Source: Diplolepis rosae (taxonomy: Eukaryota; Arthropoda; Insecta; Hymenoptera; Diplolepididae). From it: DNA of 64,000 nt. The notes beneath the pieces are model-generated. The model had not been told where the DNA came from. It did not search any database and worked only from the letters and a program-made list of their open reading frames with translations. The DNA lies in NCBI GenBank assembly GCA_030998225.1, contig JAPYXD010000460.1, positions 186,001-250,000 on the forward strand, in the 5' to 3' direction. Shown here one piece after another: positions 1 to 11,690 of the stretch. Numbering within the stretch: the first letter of the stretch is position 1; every line of letters begins with the position of its first letter. The position numbers and the translations under genes were made by a program.

Positions 1-1425
1 TGTATGTGGTCTCGCTCCATGACGTACGCTTAATTTTAGATCGTTATAACTAATTTTAAAAAATTAATAGAAAAATTTCGTTTGTTCCATGCGATTAGTC
101 ATCTTAAAATCTATAAGAATCAATAAAAAAATCGATTTTTTGGACGCTAGTCACGTTTCCTCATCTGGCGTCACAAATATAATGAAAAAAATATGAAGAA
201 AAAGTTTTATCTTTGTTGCCATATTGCAAAAAGTTCTTTAATGACTAAAATTGACAAAAAAAGTGAATCAATAATTTGACCACTGGTTTGTAAAAAAATT
301 TTCGACAATTGTTCCTGTTACGATATTTTTTGACAAAATTTTAAATTTTGAGTTTTACTACAGTATTATTAAAAACAAATTGGAGATATGTACTTTGAAG
401 TTAAAAAAAAGTTGACAAAATTACAGAATTCTACATACTCAATCTAATTTGTAAAATCTGCAGAGGATGACATATGATTTCATCGAAACGTTGTTAAAGA
501 AATAAAAAACTGATTGTCCGAGGTTGGTCAGTTTTCTGCTTTTAAATGAAGAAAATTAGTCGGACGAAAAATAGCATATAAGTTAAATTCATATTATTGT
601 TAATGTTGTAATTGTGAAAAATGGGGGAAGCGTAATGAGACGGTTTTAAATAATTAACTCATGTTTGAGTAATTGATGTAACTGGGGGGGGGGGGGGGGG
701 TATTATCAACAATTACAGTAGTTTCAAGTTGTATGGGCGGCTTATAATAAAAACAAGTTGTTAATCCACGAACATATAATACTTTTACTGTGTGTGTGTG
801 TGTGTGGGGGGGGGGTCTTTTTGTGTGGTTGATTTCATTTGAAATAATGAATTAGTTGATGCATATTAACCAGTGAAATTAATTGATTCGAATACACCAA
901 ATATCAGTAACTATTCGTGCTCTTCCTTTATCAAAACCAGAATCATTCTTACATTGTACATTGTAACATTGCTAATGGTACGAGCGTATCGAGGCGGTGG
1001 AATTTTTGCAAAAGAAAAACGTAATAATAAATCATTGATTATATTTGTATGCCACTTCAAGCGCCCGTAACCCGAGCACCTTGACAAGACCGCTGATGGA
1101 GCTCATCATTGCTCGGGTCGAAAACTTTAGAAAATGGTTGGTTTAGGAAGGAAATTCCCAATCTTGCTACTTTTCCGCCGAATAATGTATTAACTTATAG
1201 TTATTATTATGTATCTTCATCGTTAAGAAGTTATTTATTTTGACAAAAATATAAATACAAAAAACATACAAATGGTAAATTGAGGTCAATGTAATTGTAT
1301 ATCATGAAAAACTAGTATACATTCACATTAGATTAAATAACTTTTCAATCAAAATATATCAAAATTAAAGTTAACATTGTTAAAATACTACTGTGGGCAA
1401 GAGCTGAGGTAAATTTTGTTATTAA
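1..1425. other. AT-rich stretch without a recognised gene
   Basis: No reading frame here has family motifs, and the longest (about 65 codons near 0.9-1.07 kb) looks random. The stretch holds the two simple-sequence tracts listed separately. Nothing else could be identified. Confidence 0.6.
684..815. repeat. Poly-G and (TG)n-G simple repeats
   Basis: A run of 17 G lies at 684-700. A (TG)n tract at about 789-805 runs into 10 G at 806-815. Both are exposed to length variation and to sequencing error. Confidence 0.9.
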
Positions 1426-1439
1426 ATGAAAAATCTTTA

Positions 1440-1700
1440 TTTATTTATCCAAATTAATTTCACCCCCTTCAAAGTAATCCTCTCCCGATATAATGCACTT
1501 ATGCCAACGTTTTTTCCAATCGCTGAAACACTTGTTAAATTCGATTTCCGGAATTGCCTTCAAAGCCTTCTTCGATTCGACTTGTATATCTTCAATCGTG
1601 TCAAAGTGTGTCCTCAGAGTGGTCTTTTGAGTTTGGGGAATAGCCAGAAGTCACAAGGAGCCAAATCAGGCAAATATGGTGGTTGTGGAACGATATGCGT
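1440..1700 (-). pseudogene. Mariner transposase C-terminal remnant
   Basis: On the minus strand the translation shows a mariner third-catalytic-Asp block (LPDLAPCDFWLFPKLKRPL) followed by the usual C-terminal segment with FDTIEDIQ, W-x2-RW-x-KCI and YFEG. In mariner transposases the Asp of CDFWLF is the last residue of the DDD triad. The frame is broken just after KRPL by a stop or shift, and homology stops near 1700, so the DNA-binding domain and the first two Asp residues are absent. This is a truncated dead copy of a different mariner subfamily from those at 3.8, 8.7 and 41.3 kb. The long plus-strand ORF over this stretch is a shadow. Confidence 0.75.
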
Positions 1701-2089
1701 TGAGTTTTTGGCCAGGTTGAGCTTGGATCCAAGATCCATGAAGATAGTGATCCTCTAGGTACTGGTCGTAGACCTTACGGTCTCCATATATTCATAGTAC
1801 ACTCCTGTACTACGTACAAGTGAGGTAATCGGTACGTGTCTTCATACAATAGTGCTCCTGGCTGGTGGTAAGAAGAGGTAACAGAAAGGCAACCCATCGA
1901 TATCCCATCATTGTCATCAAATGTCGGAATGTGAAAAGGATAAGCATTAGATTGTCTGTTAATTACCGGGGGAGCACTATCTCGAGATAGAATATGCATT
2001 TCATATTTTTAAGAAGGCTGAAGTTCTATCTATTTTTCCGCGTAGGGAAAAAACGTTATAATAACAGTATTTTTTGTTTAATTTACTTT

Positions 2090-2760
2090 GCACTGGAGTC
2101 TCATGGGATTTAAGTAGTGCATATTTTTTCGGACTTTCTTCCCTTAATCGTAATGTTCCTAACAGTGAGCAAGCAAGAGTTTATCTTAGTGCTTCATGAG
2201 CCGTTCGCCACCTTCGATTTCCAGAATGATATTATCATTTTCTGTAAAACTGGCGACGGCATAAGGCCCTGTGGCTTGACTGTCGAATTTTCCGTCCCAA
2301 ACTTCATTAAAGACGTAAACCGGATTTCCAATTTTCGCGTTTAGTTATCGAGTTTTCTTGTCGTACTGCTTTTTTGAGCCAGATTTCGCCTTGATGAGGT
2401 TCTTGTGGGAAATTTTCTGGATTTTAGTTATTCTTACTATCAGGTCGCGTAAGTAAGATCCATACGTTTCGAATTCATGTACTGACGTGTTACATGCGAA
2501 CATGGCGAAAGAATGCAATCGATCCCAATCATCATATTCATAAGCATAATGCTTTATGTAATCCGTTAATACAATATGGCTTCTTTCGAGAGATCCGTTA
2601 GTTTGTAGTCGGTATCCGGAAGCAGTTAGTTGCTGCACGTTAAATAGTCTTTCTAGGTGTTTCATTAATTTGCTTATAAAACCCCCTCCCTTGTCTGTTA
2701 GGATGTATCTAGGCGCACCATATTGGGAGCGAATCTCCTGAATTTGTATGGTACCTTAAT
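2090..2760 (-). pseudogene. Ty3/gypsy-type integrase fragment
   Basis: Read on the minus strand, the core shows the second catalytic Asp in YILTDKGGGF and the catalytic Glu in QTNGSLERSH. These are followed by the LTDYIKHY and CNTSVHE blocks typical of gypsy integrases. A C-terminal stretch with WDGKFD, TGPYAV and a LMKH/DKLLLAH-like end carries on to about 2090, with one in-frame stop near 2342. The first catalytic Asp and the HHCC zinc domain are missing. Compared with consensus, TD-Q-G has become TD-K-G. It is not part of the element at 34.7-40.2 kb, whose integrase has different sequence. Confidence 0.75.
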
Positions 2761-2959
2761 GTCAATGATGGAGCTAGGATGGGACTTTCAAAAGTGTAGT
2801 AAAATGTTTTTAGCTGTCCCGGTCTTCTCAGTTTCATTCTCATTCTTTTTCTTAATGAATCTTTTCTGTCGTCATCTAGATTGATAACTGACCTTGTGAA
2901 AGGTGTCCACCTGGCTCCTGGCGTTAAAAGGCCGCTGGTGGCGCAAGCAAGGATCTTCT

Positions 2960-3330
2960 GGGAGGTTGTTTTCCAACTATTGGAGACTCTGAAGAAGATT
3001 CGATTTTCTCAGAAGCATCCTCAAATCGGACTATGCTTTTCTTCTCACCGCCCCGGAATTTTTCGTTCTGTTGCATGATATGGAAAGACAACACGGAGGG
3101 TCTTACTCTTTTCGTTCGTTTCAGTCTATCCTCTATGTGGAGAGCATGTTCGAGGGCTTAACTTAACTGAATTGCTCTGGCATTTGTTCGTTTCTGATCC
3201 TGAGTCTAATACGATAGTTTCAGCGTCGGAAATTGCGTTCTTAGAAATGCCTCTATTTTGGGGCCTTTCTATAATAACTTGATTAATTTCACATGAGGGG
3301 TGATTCTCCTTTCTAAAATCTTGCCTTCTT
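2960..3330 (-). pseudogene. Possible gypsy Gag C-terminal remnant
   Basis: Minus-strand reading frames with scattered stops give a basic, helix-like stretch (EHALHIEDRLKRTKRVRP) and then a charged Ser/Glu-rich region. This resembles the C-terminal part of insect gypsy Gag proteins. It lies upstream of, and in the same direction as, the integrase fragment, so the two are probably one internally deleted retroelement. The link to Gag is composition-based and weak. Confidence 0.3.
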
Positions 3331-3589
3331 TGTTATACTTGTATTATTCTCCTTCATCTGGTGTGTAAAATTTATGAGTGAAAATTTGGAAATCCTGAAA
3401 ACAAGTATTTATTGTAGGCCTGAGATTGATGATAGAGGATGAGAGAAGGTGAAAAAAATTAATGAGTCAAAAAAAAAAGAAATATGCAATATATGTGTGT
3501 CAAGAATAAAGAGATGAATAAGTTTATTATTTGGAAGTGGACGCTTTGTGAGACTCTCGTTTTGCTTGCTGGAATTTAAATAACTTCAA

Positions 3590-3778
3590 AGGTTAATTTA
3601 GGAATTACTCTACGTCTCAAGACCAGCTCGTATGATCAGAAATGCTGAGTTGCATTAGCCATTGGAATGCAATCAGGTTACGAACGCTCAAAATTGTGCA
3701 TTTGATTCACTTCTAACAGCAGTCGATATTCCATAAATTAGATTTTGTACATCAATCAAAACATTTTCCAAAAAACAT
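3590..3778. repeat. Dispersed repeat, copy A (pairs with 56707-56890)
   Basis: About 185 bp matches 56707-56890 in the same orientation. Both begin GAATTACTCTACGTCTCAAG and end in CATTTTCCAAAAAA. No coding potential is visible. The mariner at 3783-5069 is inserted at the right-hand end of this copy, while the other copy runs on uninterrupted. Class unknown. Confidence 0.75.
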
Positions 3779-3782
3779 TGCA

Positions 3783-5069
3783 CAAGTTGAAGTTAGTTGA
3801 AGTTTGCCGGTTTTTTCAATAAAGAAAACACTTAATTCTCAAGGGAATCTCAAAAATTTTTATCCTAAGTATTGAGCATTGGATTCTACACATTTTGCCA
3901 ATCTTTCAGGCAAATCATGGATACCATTCCAAAAAACTTTCCTCTTTCAAGGCAAACCATTCGACGAGCCATTTTTTGACTTCTTCAAAATTGGCGAAGC
4001 GCTGCTCTGCGAGTGAGTGTCCCATCGATGCGAAAAGGTGATAGTCGGACAGGGCGAGGTCTGGAGAGTACGGCGGGTGCGATAATATTTCCCAATTCAA
4101 TGCTTTTAATGTGTTCTTCACCACTTTAGCGGTATGAGACGGTGCGTTGTCATGTTGCAGGATAACTTTGCCATGTCTTCGGGCACATTCCGGCCGTTTT
4201 TCGATCAACGCATGATTCAAATTGATAATTTGTTGTCGGTAGCGATCCGCCGTATTCACCGTCTCACCAGGTTTTAATAACTCGAAGTACACCACACCAC
4301 ACTGGTCCCACCAAACACAGAGCATTGTCTTACGGCCAAAGCGATTTGGCCTTCAAGTCGATGGGCCGACCTCACCAGGTGAAAGCCATGTTTTTTCCGC
4401 TTCGGGTTTTCGAAGTAAATCCATTTTTCGTCCCCCGTGACAATTCGATGCAGAAAAGATTTCCTTTCGAACCGTTGAAGCAGCATCTCACAATTGGTTT
4501 TTTGATTTTCCATTTGTCTATCATTAAGCTGGTGTGATACACATTTTCCATACTTTTGGGTTTTTTCCATGACTTTCAATCGTTGGAAAATTGCTCCTCG
4601 GTTCACATTTAGTGTTTGTGCCAATTGTTGTTGCGATTGGGTTAGGTCTCCATCCAGTAATGCCTGCAATTCCTCGTTTTCGAAGTTTTTGGCTGCACCA
4701 GGATTTTCATTGTCTGTTAAATCGAAATCTCCATTTTTAAATTGACGAAACCATGTCTCACATGTTCTAATCAATGGAGCATGTTCACCATAAGCTTCTA
4801 CCAGCAATCGATGAGCTTCAACTGCTTTTTTCTTTTGATGAAATAAGAAAAACAACGAATGCTGCAAATGCGATTTACTTGGAACGAAACTCGACATATT
4901 TACTGAAGTAAACAACTATGATGCTATTATTTTGGCAGAATGTAATTGTGTATTTTTGAAGGTTAATGTCCATAGAAAAATATGACATAGATGCCAAATC
5001 ATAGAAATGTATACATATCTCTAGCGACATCTATGAGTAAAATCGGCAAATTTCAACTAACTCCCCTGG
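3783..5069 (-). mobile_element. Mauritiana-type mariner transposon
   Basis: An approximately 1.29-kb element. The high-coordinate end reads, on the minus strand, CCAGGGGAGTTAGTTGAAAT followed by TTGCCG, preceded by TA at 5070-5071. The low end is a decayed version (GTTGAAGTTAGTTGAAGTTTGCCGG). These ends resemble the CCAGGTGTAC-type ends of Mos1-like mariners. The second copy of the family is at 41333-42533 on the other strand. The target is TA on the high side; the low side is too eroded to show it. Confidence 0.85.
3915..4915 (-). pseudogene. Mariner transposase (DD34D), two frameshifts
   Basis: The N-terminal part (4274-4915) begins MSSFVPSKSH after a short upstream extension and carries the paired helix-turn-helix DNA-binding region, then LNDRQMEN and the first catalytic Asp in VTGDEKWIYF. 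A one-base loss at the KRKK-x-W block shifts the frame. The rest (3915-4325) has the second Asp in LQHDNAPSHTA and the third in LALSDYHLF, 34 residues apart as in mariner. A second shift near 3930 ends it at EWYP before the usual C-terminus. The copy at 41.4 kb shows the undisrupted order of blocks. All three Asp are present, but no functional protein can be made without frame correction. Confidence 0.88.
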
Positions 5070-5076
5070 TAACACC

Positions 5077-5690
5077 TTTCACGATTGGTTTGTAATATAA
5101 CCTCAAAAATGGCACTTTTGCGTATGTGATGGAAAAACATGTTTTTTTGGAATTCCAGCTGCTGATTCCAAAAATAGAGCCAAATTAGTAATATAACTTA
5201 CAATTCTATGACATAACATAAAATAAAAATTCTTTCAGCAGCAACTTGTAAGCCAACATTTCCTTTTTTTAATGGATTCTAAGCCGCAGAGTCTACTTTT
5301 TACGTCAAATCTGCATAATAACAAGCTTATCTGTTACATTGTTCCAAGAACATACTGTATTACAACAATCTTCTTTTATAGAAGTCTCTTTCATCATATT
5401 TATCTTCTGAGCTATGAGTTCTGAGCCTCTTGTAATATGATTCAATCATATATCTTCGGACTGGAGTGTCCATTCATTTCCATCCACTGCATTCACTTAA
5501 ATATTCAGCGTCATTATGTGTTACTGCGCTGGGTACTGGAAGTGATGACAACTGCTCTGAAAAGAGGTGTGTAGAATGATTCACATTCCAGTCCAGGCAG
5601 TAGCGAAGCTAGCAAAGGCGTGCTGACCTGTAGGGGGACATTAGGATGTGGGAATGAAGCTGTAGTGTGTCTGGCGGGGATTGAAATAAC
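5077..5690. other. Gene-free stretch
   Basis: No ORF with family motifs and no repeat recognised elsewhere in the window. Confidence 0.5.
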
Positions 5691-5693
5691 CAT

Positions 5694-7440
5694 GGCTTCC
5701 AAAAAAAGAAACTTAAAAAAGACGCATAGTTGTGGAAACAATCAGAATCAATTTTATTACATTTGTACGAAATATAAAATCCCAAAATTTTGAAAGAATA
5801 CTACTGGGAAAATTGGGCACATATATGCAAAATACTTCAACATTAAGTTTCCAAAACGAAATGAAAGCTGGGCTTCTCATATAATATGCTCTGCTTGCAA
5901 TTAAATGTAGTACAAATGCGATGAAAGTCAAAACAGTGCAAGCTCGAAGTTTATTGTACCAGAAATTTAGGAAAAACCGCAAAATGAAAGGGATTGTTAC
6001 CTCTGCATGAATGATGCGACAAAATGGGGAATTTTCAAGAAAAAATCAATAACTTATAACACAGTATTTATGGTGATAGAATCGCGAATGAAAAAACCTG
6101 CCGGTATACCAGTGGACCTTCGCACTTCTCATTCAAACACTAAATAAAAGAAGGCAGTTCTGGAACATGAGACAGACTATTTCACAAGTAGCAGTGAAGA
6201 TTCCAACATTAAATGTGAAACATCTGATGACGAGTACACTACGTAGGATACAAATACGAAATATTCAGAGAGCTGGTCTCAAAAGGAATTGAACTACTTA
6301 ATTATAGATTTGGAATTACCTAAATATGGCTTTGAACACTTTGCTTCAGCTTTGAATGAAAAAGGGAGTTTAACAAAAGGGACAAAGACAAGTGTTTATC
6401 GAAACAGAGAATAGAATTTCTGGAAATACTTTCATTTTGTTCAAGAACTATCTCTAGTCTATTGCACGAATAATAATGGACTTATAAACGAATTGAAACC
6501 AAGAGTTTACAAAGATGGAGAGTGGAGATTATTCAACGACTCTTCTAAAGGAAGCCTCAAGGCCGTCTTATTGCGCAACACAAATCAGTATGTATCGATA
6601 CCAATAGCTCATTCAATTAAAATTACAGTAATATGAAAATCACCTTGGAAAAAATCAAGTACGAAGAACATAAGTATCAAATTTGTGGAGATTTAAAAGT
6701 TCTTATGATGCTTCTGTGACAATAATTAGGAAATACGAAGTATCCTAGTTTCTTGTGCCTATGAGACAGCCGAGATCGTGGTAATCATCCTAAGAAAAAA
6801 ATTTTGCCGAAAAGAATGTCACTGTAACGAGGATGCAGAAACGTCACTAATGACCCATTAGAGGAGTCATCAAATGTCCTTCTTCCACTTTTTGACATCA
6901 ACTTGAGTCTAATAAAATAATTTGTAAAGGCACTAAAGAAAGAAGGACAATGTTTTCAGTATTTAATGTCTCAGTTTCCCCAATTGTTCGATGCTAAGTT
7001 GAAAGAAGGAATATTTGATGGACCTCGAATTCGAAAGCTGTTGAAAGACGACGTTTTTATTACTAAAATGACTTCGACTGAGAAAAAAGCATGGCTTGAT
7101 TACAGAAACGTCGTTGAACAATCTCTGGTAAATGTTAAAAGCCCAGAATGGAAAAAACAGGTCTCGAGAATGTTCGACAGTTTTAAAAATTGAAATGTTA
7201 AATGAATTTGAAGCTACATTTCATGGATCCCAATGTTGAAAACTTTCCTGAAAACCTTCGGGAGTACAGTGAAGAACAGGGCGAAAGGTTCCACTAAGAT
7301 ATGAAAGTCTTGGGACAAAGATATCAAGGCAGATGGGATGAAAATATGATGGCGGACTACTGTTGGATGTTAAAAAATGATTTGCCTAAAAAAAAAAAGA
7401 AAAATGCCGCAACGAAGATTTTTCGAATCTAAAAGAGTGC
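5694..7440 (+). pseudogene. Broken copy of a multi-copy arthropod protein of unknown function
   Basis: Conserved blocks occur in the expected order across three frames. First is a Cys-rich N-terminal segment (CGNNQNQFYYIC, later a CxxC-type pair and CYLCMND). Next is an acidic linker (YFTSSSEDSN). Then come LNYLIIDLELPKYGFEHFAS, GEWRLFNDSSKGSLKAVLL, a CGDLKVLMMLL-like block, DAKLKEGIFDGPRIRKLLK, KKAWLDYRNVVEQ, FPENLREYSEEQGERFH and RYQGRWDENMMADYCWM. I recognise this set from a large family of uncharacterised arthropod proteins present in many copies per genome, probably carried by a transposon. The longest open piece is 6966-7193. Stops and shifts break it at 10 or more places. No nuclease or polymerase motif was seen, so no function is offered. 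Confidence 0.65.
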
Positions 7441-7997
7441 GTTATAATAAGAAAAAATAGCTGTTCTTCCACCGAAATTCAATGGTATGCAGAACTGTAT
7501 ATGAAAGTCACGTCATCTAGGGACTATCTCATCAACGACTAGAAATTCTATTGAATCATAAGTAAAAAGTTTTACGGCCAGAAACCTTCTAGTGTCCTAT
7601 TACACAACGATTTTTAGGCTAAAGCTCACGCTCTGTAACTTGGGAATCAGATCTAATTATGAGAAGACAATATTACACAAAAACGGCTTACGAACCTCAT
7701 ATACCCTAATTTCGACCTTTAAGACCAAGATCAGTGAATAAAATTCTGATTCTTCTGTATCGCGATATAGTGTTTTCAAATAAGTGAAGGGAAGTTTGAT
7801 CGATTCCCTACATTTTGACTGATTACGTCAGTTAATTTGAGAGAACCTGATACAAGCCTAGCTGCTTGTTCGCAATGCGACAAGTGAGTTAACTTACTAG
7901 TTGAGGTAAAATGTAAATTGAGCCTTGAGAAAATTAGCAAATGCTCAGCTCTACACATAGATTTCATAAAGGCTTCTTTTGAGAAAAATCTACCCTG
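7441..7997. other. Gene-free stretch
   Basis: Nothing recognised; it leads into the 67-bp tandem repeat. Confidence 0.5.
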
Positions 7998-8390
7998 AAA
8001 GATTAACACTAAACAAAATTGATGCTCAATGTTTCATTTTTAGATTTATGAATTGACAAATTGAATATCTGAACACTGAACTAGATTTGCTCAATGTTTA
8101 ACATGAAAATTTCAGAATAAACCATTTAAACAAACTAACACTGAACAAACTTAATTGCTCAATGTATCGTTGTAAATTTTATAATAAACAAATTAAACAA
8201 ACTAACACTAAATCAACTTAATTGCTCAATATATCGTTTGAAAATATCAGAATAAATAAATTAAACAAACTAACACTGAACTAAATGAATTGCGCAATGT
8301 TCAATTGAAAATTTCATCAAAAACAAAATAAACAAACTAACACTGAACTAAATAAAGTGCTCAATGTTCAATTGAAAATTTCGCAATGGA
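7998..8390. repeat. 67-bp tandem repeat, about six units
   Basis: The phrase CAAACTAACACTGAAC recurs at 8131, 8198, 8266 and 8333 (period 67-68), each followed by TTGCTCAATGT-like sequence. Two more diverged units lie upstream from about 7998. AT-rich, no coding sense. Confidence 0.85.
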
Positions 8391-8702
8391 CTTTTTTTAA
8401 TTATGTGTTCTGGGTGTAAGGAAATAAGTTAGATTTTCCTTCATAAATTTAAGTTCTACGTAGCACTCATCTCCATGTTGAATAATAAACTCAACTGATA
8501 TGCACTTTATTACGTGGACCACATCTCCTGCTGTCCTTGCCATATACCCACGTCATTTTATCAAATTATAGGCGAAATCGTCGGAAGCCTGTGTAACTAT
8601 AGCTAGCGCGTTCTACAGTGTTTCTTTCTCTATTTTACATCGTTGCAGTAGAATATCTCTATACAAATTCCGCATCTGTGTTTTGATATGTTTTTCCACA
8701 TA

Positions 8703-9909
8703 ACACGTGGATCAATAAGTCCCGGGAATAACTAGGAAAAACACATTTTTTTGGCAAAACTCGACTTTGCTCATCAACATAGTCTCCTTCAAGAGCAACA
8801 CAATCAGTCCAGCGCTTCTCTAACATTTCAATACCTTTCTTGTAGAACGATTTATCTTTGACCTTACAATAAGCGTTCGTATCAGTGATGACTTGCTCGT
8901 TGGAGTAGAATCTCTTTCCTTGGAGCATTTTTTTGAGGTCTGCAAACAGTTAGTAGTCGCTGGGGTCAGATCCGGTGAATATGGTGGGTGCGGAAGCAAT
9001 TCGAAGCTCAATTGTTCAATTTCACCATGGTAGCGAGCGACTTGTGACACGGCACATTGTCTTGGAAAAGAGCACTTTTTTCTTCTTCATTCATAGCCGT
9101 TTCTCACTGATTTCGTTCTTCAAATGCATCAATTGGCCAATGTAACGTTCGCTATTGATCGTATTACCTTTTTCAAGGTAGTCGATGAACAAAATTCCAT
9201 GAGCATCCCAAAATACTGAGGTCATAACCTTACCGGCACACATTTGCGTTTTTGGCCGCTTTAGACGCTTCTCACCGACTGCAGCCCACTCGGCTGACGA
9301 CCGCTTTGACTCCGGAGTGTAGTGAAGGATCCAGGTTTCGTCCGTTGTCACATACCGATGCAAAAAATTCGGTTTATTTCGGCGAAACAACTCCAAACAG
9401 CGCTCGGAATCAACGACACGTTGTCGTTTTTGATCCACCGTGAGCAAACGCGGTACCCACTTTGAAAACAGCTTCCTCATAGACAAATGTCTATGTTCGG
9501 TGGACTTTTTCTATGGTTTCCGGTGTAACTACCTCATTTGGCCAGCCGGAGTGTTCAGCATCTTCAGTGTCTGTACGACCACGTTTAAACTCAGCATATA
9601 ACCGACCAATGGTTATTTTTGATGGAGCAGAGTCCCCGTAGCACTTTGCAAGCCATTGCTGAGCTTGCGCTGTGTTTTTTTTCATCAAAAAGAAATAGTA
9701 AATCAACACACAAAGTTGTTTCGAATCCATTGTTTTAAGAATATCAAGACTAGCGTCACTTAAATCACTGTAACTCGTGGAACAAACATCAGAATGTCAT
9801 GAAATTCTGACAGGTATCTTTTGAAGGTTGGTACACATGAAAAATCATACAAAACTTTTGTTGGCAACGCCATCTATGTGTCAGTCCCGGGACTTATTGA
9901 TCCACGTGT
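8703..9909 (-). mobile_element. Mariner with perfect 25-bp terminal inverted repeats
   Basis: The left end 8703-8727 is a perfect inverted copy of 9885-9909. Both start ACACGTGGATCAATAAGTCC and end CGGGA. TA flanks both sides (8701-8702 and 9910-9911), the target duplication of Tc1/mariner insertion. Length 1207 bp is usual for mariner. Perfect ends with a decayed gene suggest either recent movement by a transposase supplied elsewhere or slow decay at the ends. Confidence 0.95.
8755..9730 (-). pseudogene. Mariner transposase, degraded
   Basis: The N-terminus (9491-9730) begins MDSKQLCVLIYYFFL with a mariner helix-turn-helix (WLAKCYGDSAPSKITIGRLY). The central part (9091-9486) holds the first catalytic Asp in VTTDETWILHYTPESKRSSAEW. 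The second Asp is in a QDNVPCHKS block near 9040. The third lies in a shifted frame, in an SDY-stop-LFADLKKML arrangement near 8960. The C-terminus (8659-8928) has FYKKGIEMLEKRW. The ORF has no stop before the inverted repeat, so the listed frame runs through the terminal repeat itself. At least three frame breaks and one nonsense codon replacing Trp. TDETW and PESK suggest a subfamily other than mauritiana. Confidence 0.88.
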
Positions 9910-9911
9910 TA

Positions 9912-10730
9912 TATAAACTTAGAATTGACATAAGCGAATAAATCAACGTTGTCTACAGCTAGTTTGGAACTACCTGCAAATGATTCTCCTTTGACAGTCT
10001 AAAAAATAACCAATTCAGGATGTTTGGCACGAAAAACAGTATATCCGCAAACGCTTTCTGCAGATTTAATGTTTAAGGAAAAGGTTATATTAAGTCGTTG
10101 ATTTTATTCGCGTAGCCCTTATATAAAATGCTATATTTGTAAAATTTACAGTTGTTCATCGTGTAGGAATTGGTATTGGTCGGACGATAGAGCGTACGAC
10201 ACTGGATTTAGGCTGTGAAATGAAATTTAGATCTTTATTGAATACAAGGAAATAAAAACTATATTAACCTCGCTCGCAGACGTGTTGCCTCGAGGAAAAC
10301 CCGGCAGCGGACTGTCTCTCGCTGCCCCCTCTACCGCGGCGCGTATGGCAGCGGGCAGGAGCGTAACCAAAATTTTAGACGCTGTTTTACAATCGGAATG
10401 GGATTCCAAAATGTATGCCATCTTCTACTTCCATGCGTGTTGCACCTGATAAGGCACAAGGTGTACTGGAGCGCAAATGTATCAGACTATTGCTTAAATC
10501 TGCTTTAGCCTTCTATTCTTGCAGGGTTATTTTCAATGTTCTTCGAACTAATACAGACTCCCAATCCCCATAGGGATCAGAATACGAAGCTCCGTTACAC
10601 CTACCTTCGTAGGGGGGTAGCATGGGGGGTGTTGTGATACTATTTATCTTAATACCACTTATAATTTGATTGCCAAACTAAAGTATACTGGTAATATAAA
10701 GTTGCTTACAGGCTTGTTTGCTTATCTCGT
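9912..10730. other. Gene-free stretch with a GC-rich patch at about 10270-10390
   Basis: No supported gene. A 64-codon minus-strand frame covers the GC-rich patch (CTCGCTGCCCCCTCTACCGC region) but shows no motif. The base composition of the patch differs from its surroundings, so it may be an old insertion. Confidence 0.4.
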
Positions 10731-10732
10731 AT

Positions 10733-11690
10733 ATACAGGGTGAGGCTCATAAAGTGTTACAGAGGGATAGCACTCAAACTATTGATCATATCCAAAAATG
10801 TTTTCTGTAATCGGATTCGTAGAAAAATGCGCACAGATGTCTCATTTTTGAGTCATGTGCTTTTTTCTGATGAAGCTAACTTCGCAAATACGGGAAATGT
10901 GAATGGGAATAATATGCATTATTGGGCAAATGAGAATCCTCGATGGATGCGAACTGTGCCATTTCAACATCCATAGCCCGTTAACTGTTCGTGCGGCATT
11001 GTTGGCGATTACGTCAATGGTCCATATTTTTTTGAAGGTCGCTTGACTGGGCAAGTTTACGCAAACTTTCTGCAAAACGTACTGCCTTAATTAATGGAAG
11101 ATGTGCCCTTGCATGTTAGCTTGAACATGTAAATGCAACACGATGGTGCAGCACCCCATTATGCTCTGTGTTCAAGACAAGTGGTGAATGAGATTTTTGA
11201 CGAAAAGTGGATAGGTCGAAGCGGCCCTGTAGCTTGGCCACCTCGTTTGACAGATCTAACATCACCAGCTTACTTTTTATATGGTTTTGTCAAAAAACGC
11301 GTAATGGCGGTAGCACCTACCACGCCTGACGACATGAAAGAAAGAATACGCTGAGTATGTACCGAAATTACACCACAAATGTTGGCTGAAGTTAGACGTT
11401 CTTTTCATCAGCGAATTAATAAGTGCTTACAAGTCGAGGGTCATCACTTCGAGCATCTTCTGCAGGTAGATCCAAACCAAGGTTAGTGGATCCTTTGAAA
11501 GTGATTATTCCGATATGTTTCGATTTTTCGACTATTTTCATACTTTGCGTGACTAGAATGACCTTGTGTCGTAGGTCACGAAATTCGTCTTAATATCGGT
11601 AATAATGTCATCGAAAAAAAGTACATGGTTTTATTTGAAAAAGTGAAGTTGACCTAGACGTAGCTTCAGCGCCCCCACCGATAAAAAAAT
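10733..11690 (+). mobile_element. Tc1-like (IS630-type) transposon remnant
   Basis: The left end is TATACAGGGTGAGG; ACAGGGTG is the usual outer sequence of one group of insect Tc1-like elements. The right end is not clear, but the 3' flank after the ORF (about 11530-11600, TACTTTGCGTGACTAGAATG and following) is shared with 52240-52310, the end of a deletion derivative. Confidence 0.65.
10740..11480 (+). pseudogene. Tc1-like transposase, third catalytic Asp lost
   Basis: Order of blocks: LSHVLFSDEANF (first Asp), WANENPRWMR, CGIVGDYVNGPYFFEGRLTG, YANFLQNVLP, MQHDGAAPHYA (second Asp), WIGRSGPVAWPPRLTDLT, YFLYGFVKKRV and TPDDMKERIR. This is the insect group in which the third block normally reads LT-x2-DFFLWG. 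Here the position is SPAYFLYG, so the catalytic Asp has become Ala. Stops interrupt it after FQHP, NVLP, SLNM and ERIR. The N-terminal DNA-binding part is missing. Both the Ala change and the stops make it inactive. Confidence 0.82.

Noticed and set aside
4325..4537. Plus-strand ORF in the mariner
   Set aside because: Antisense shadow of the transposase.
10227..10421. 64-codon ORF over a GC-rich patch that could suggest bacterial transfer
   Set aside because: Too short, no motif, ends run into AT-rich DNA.
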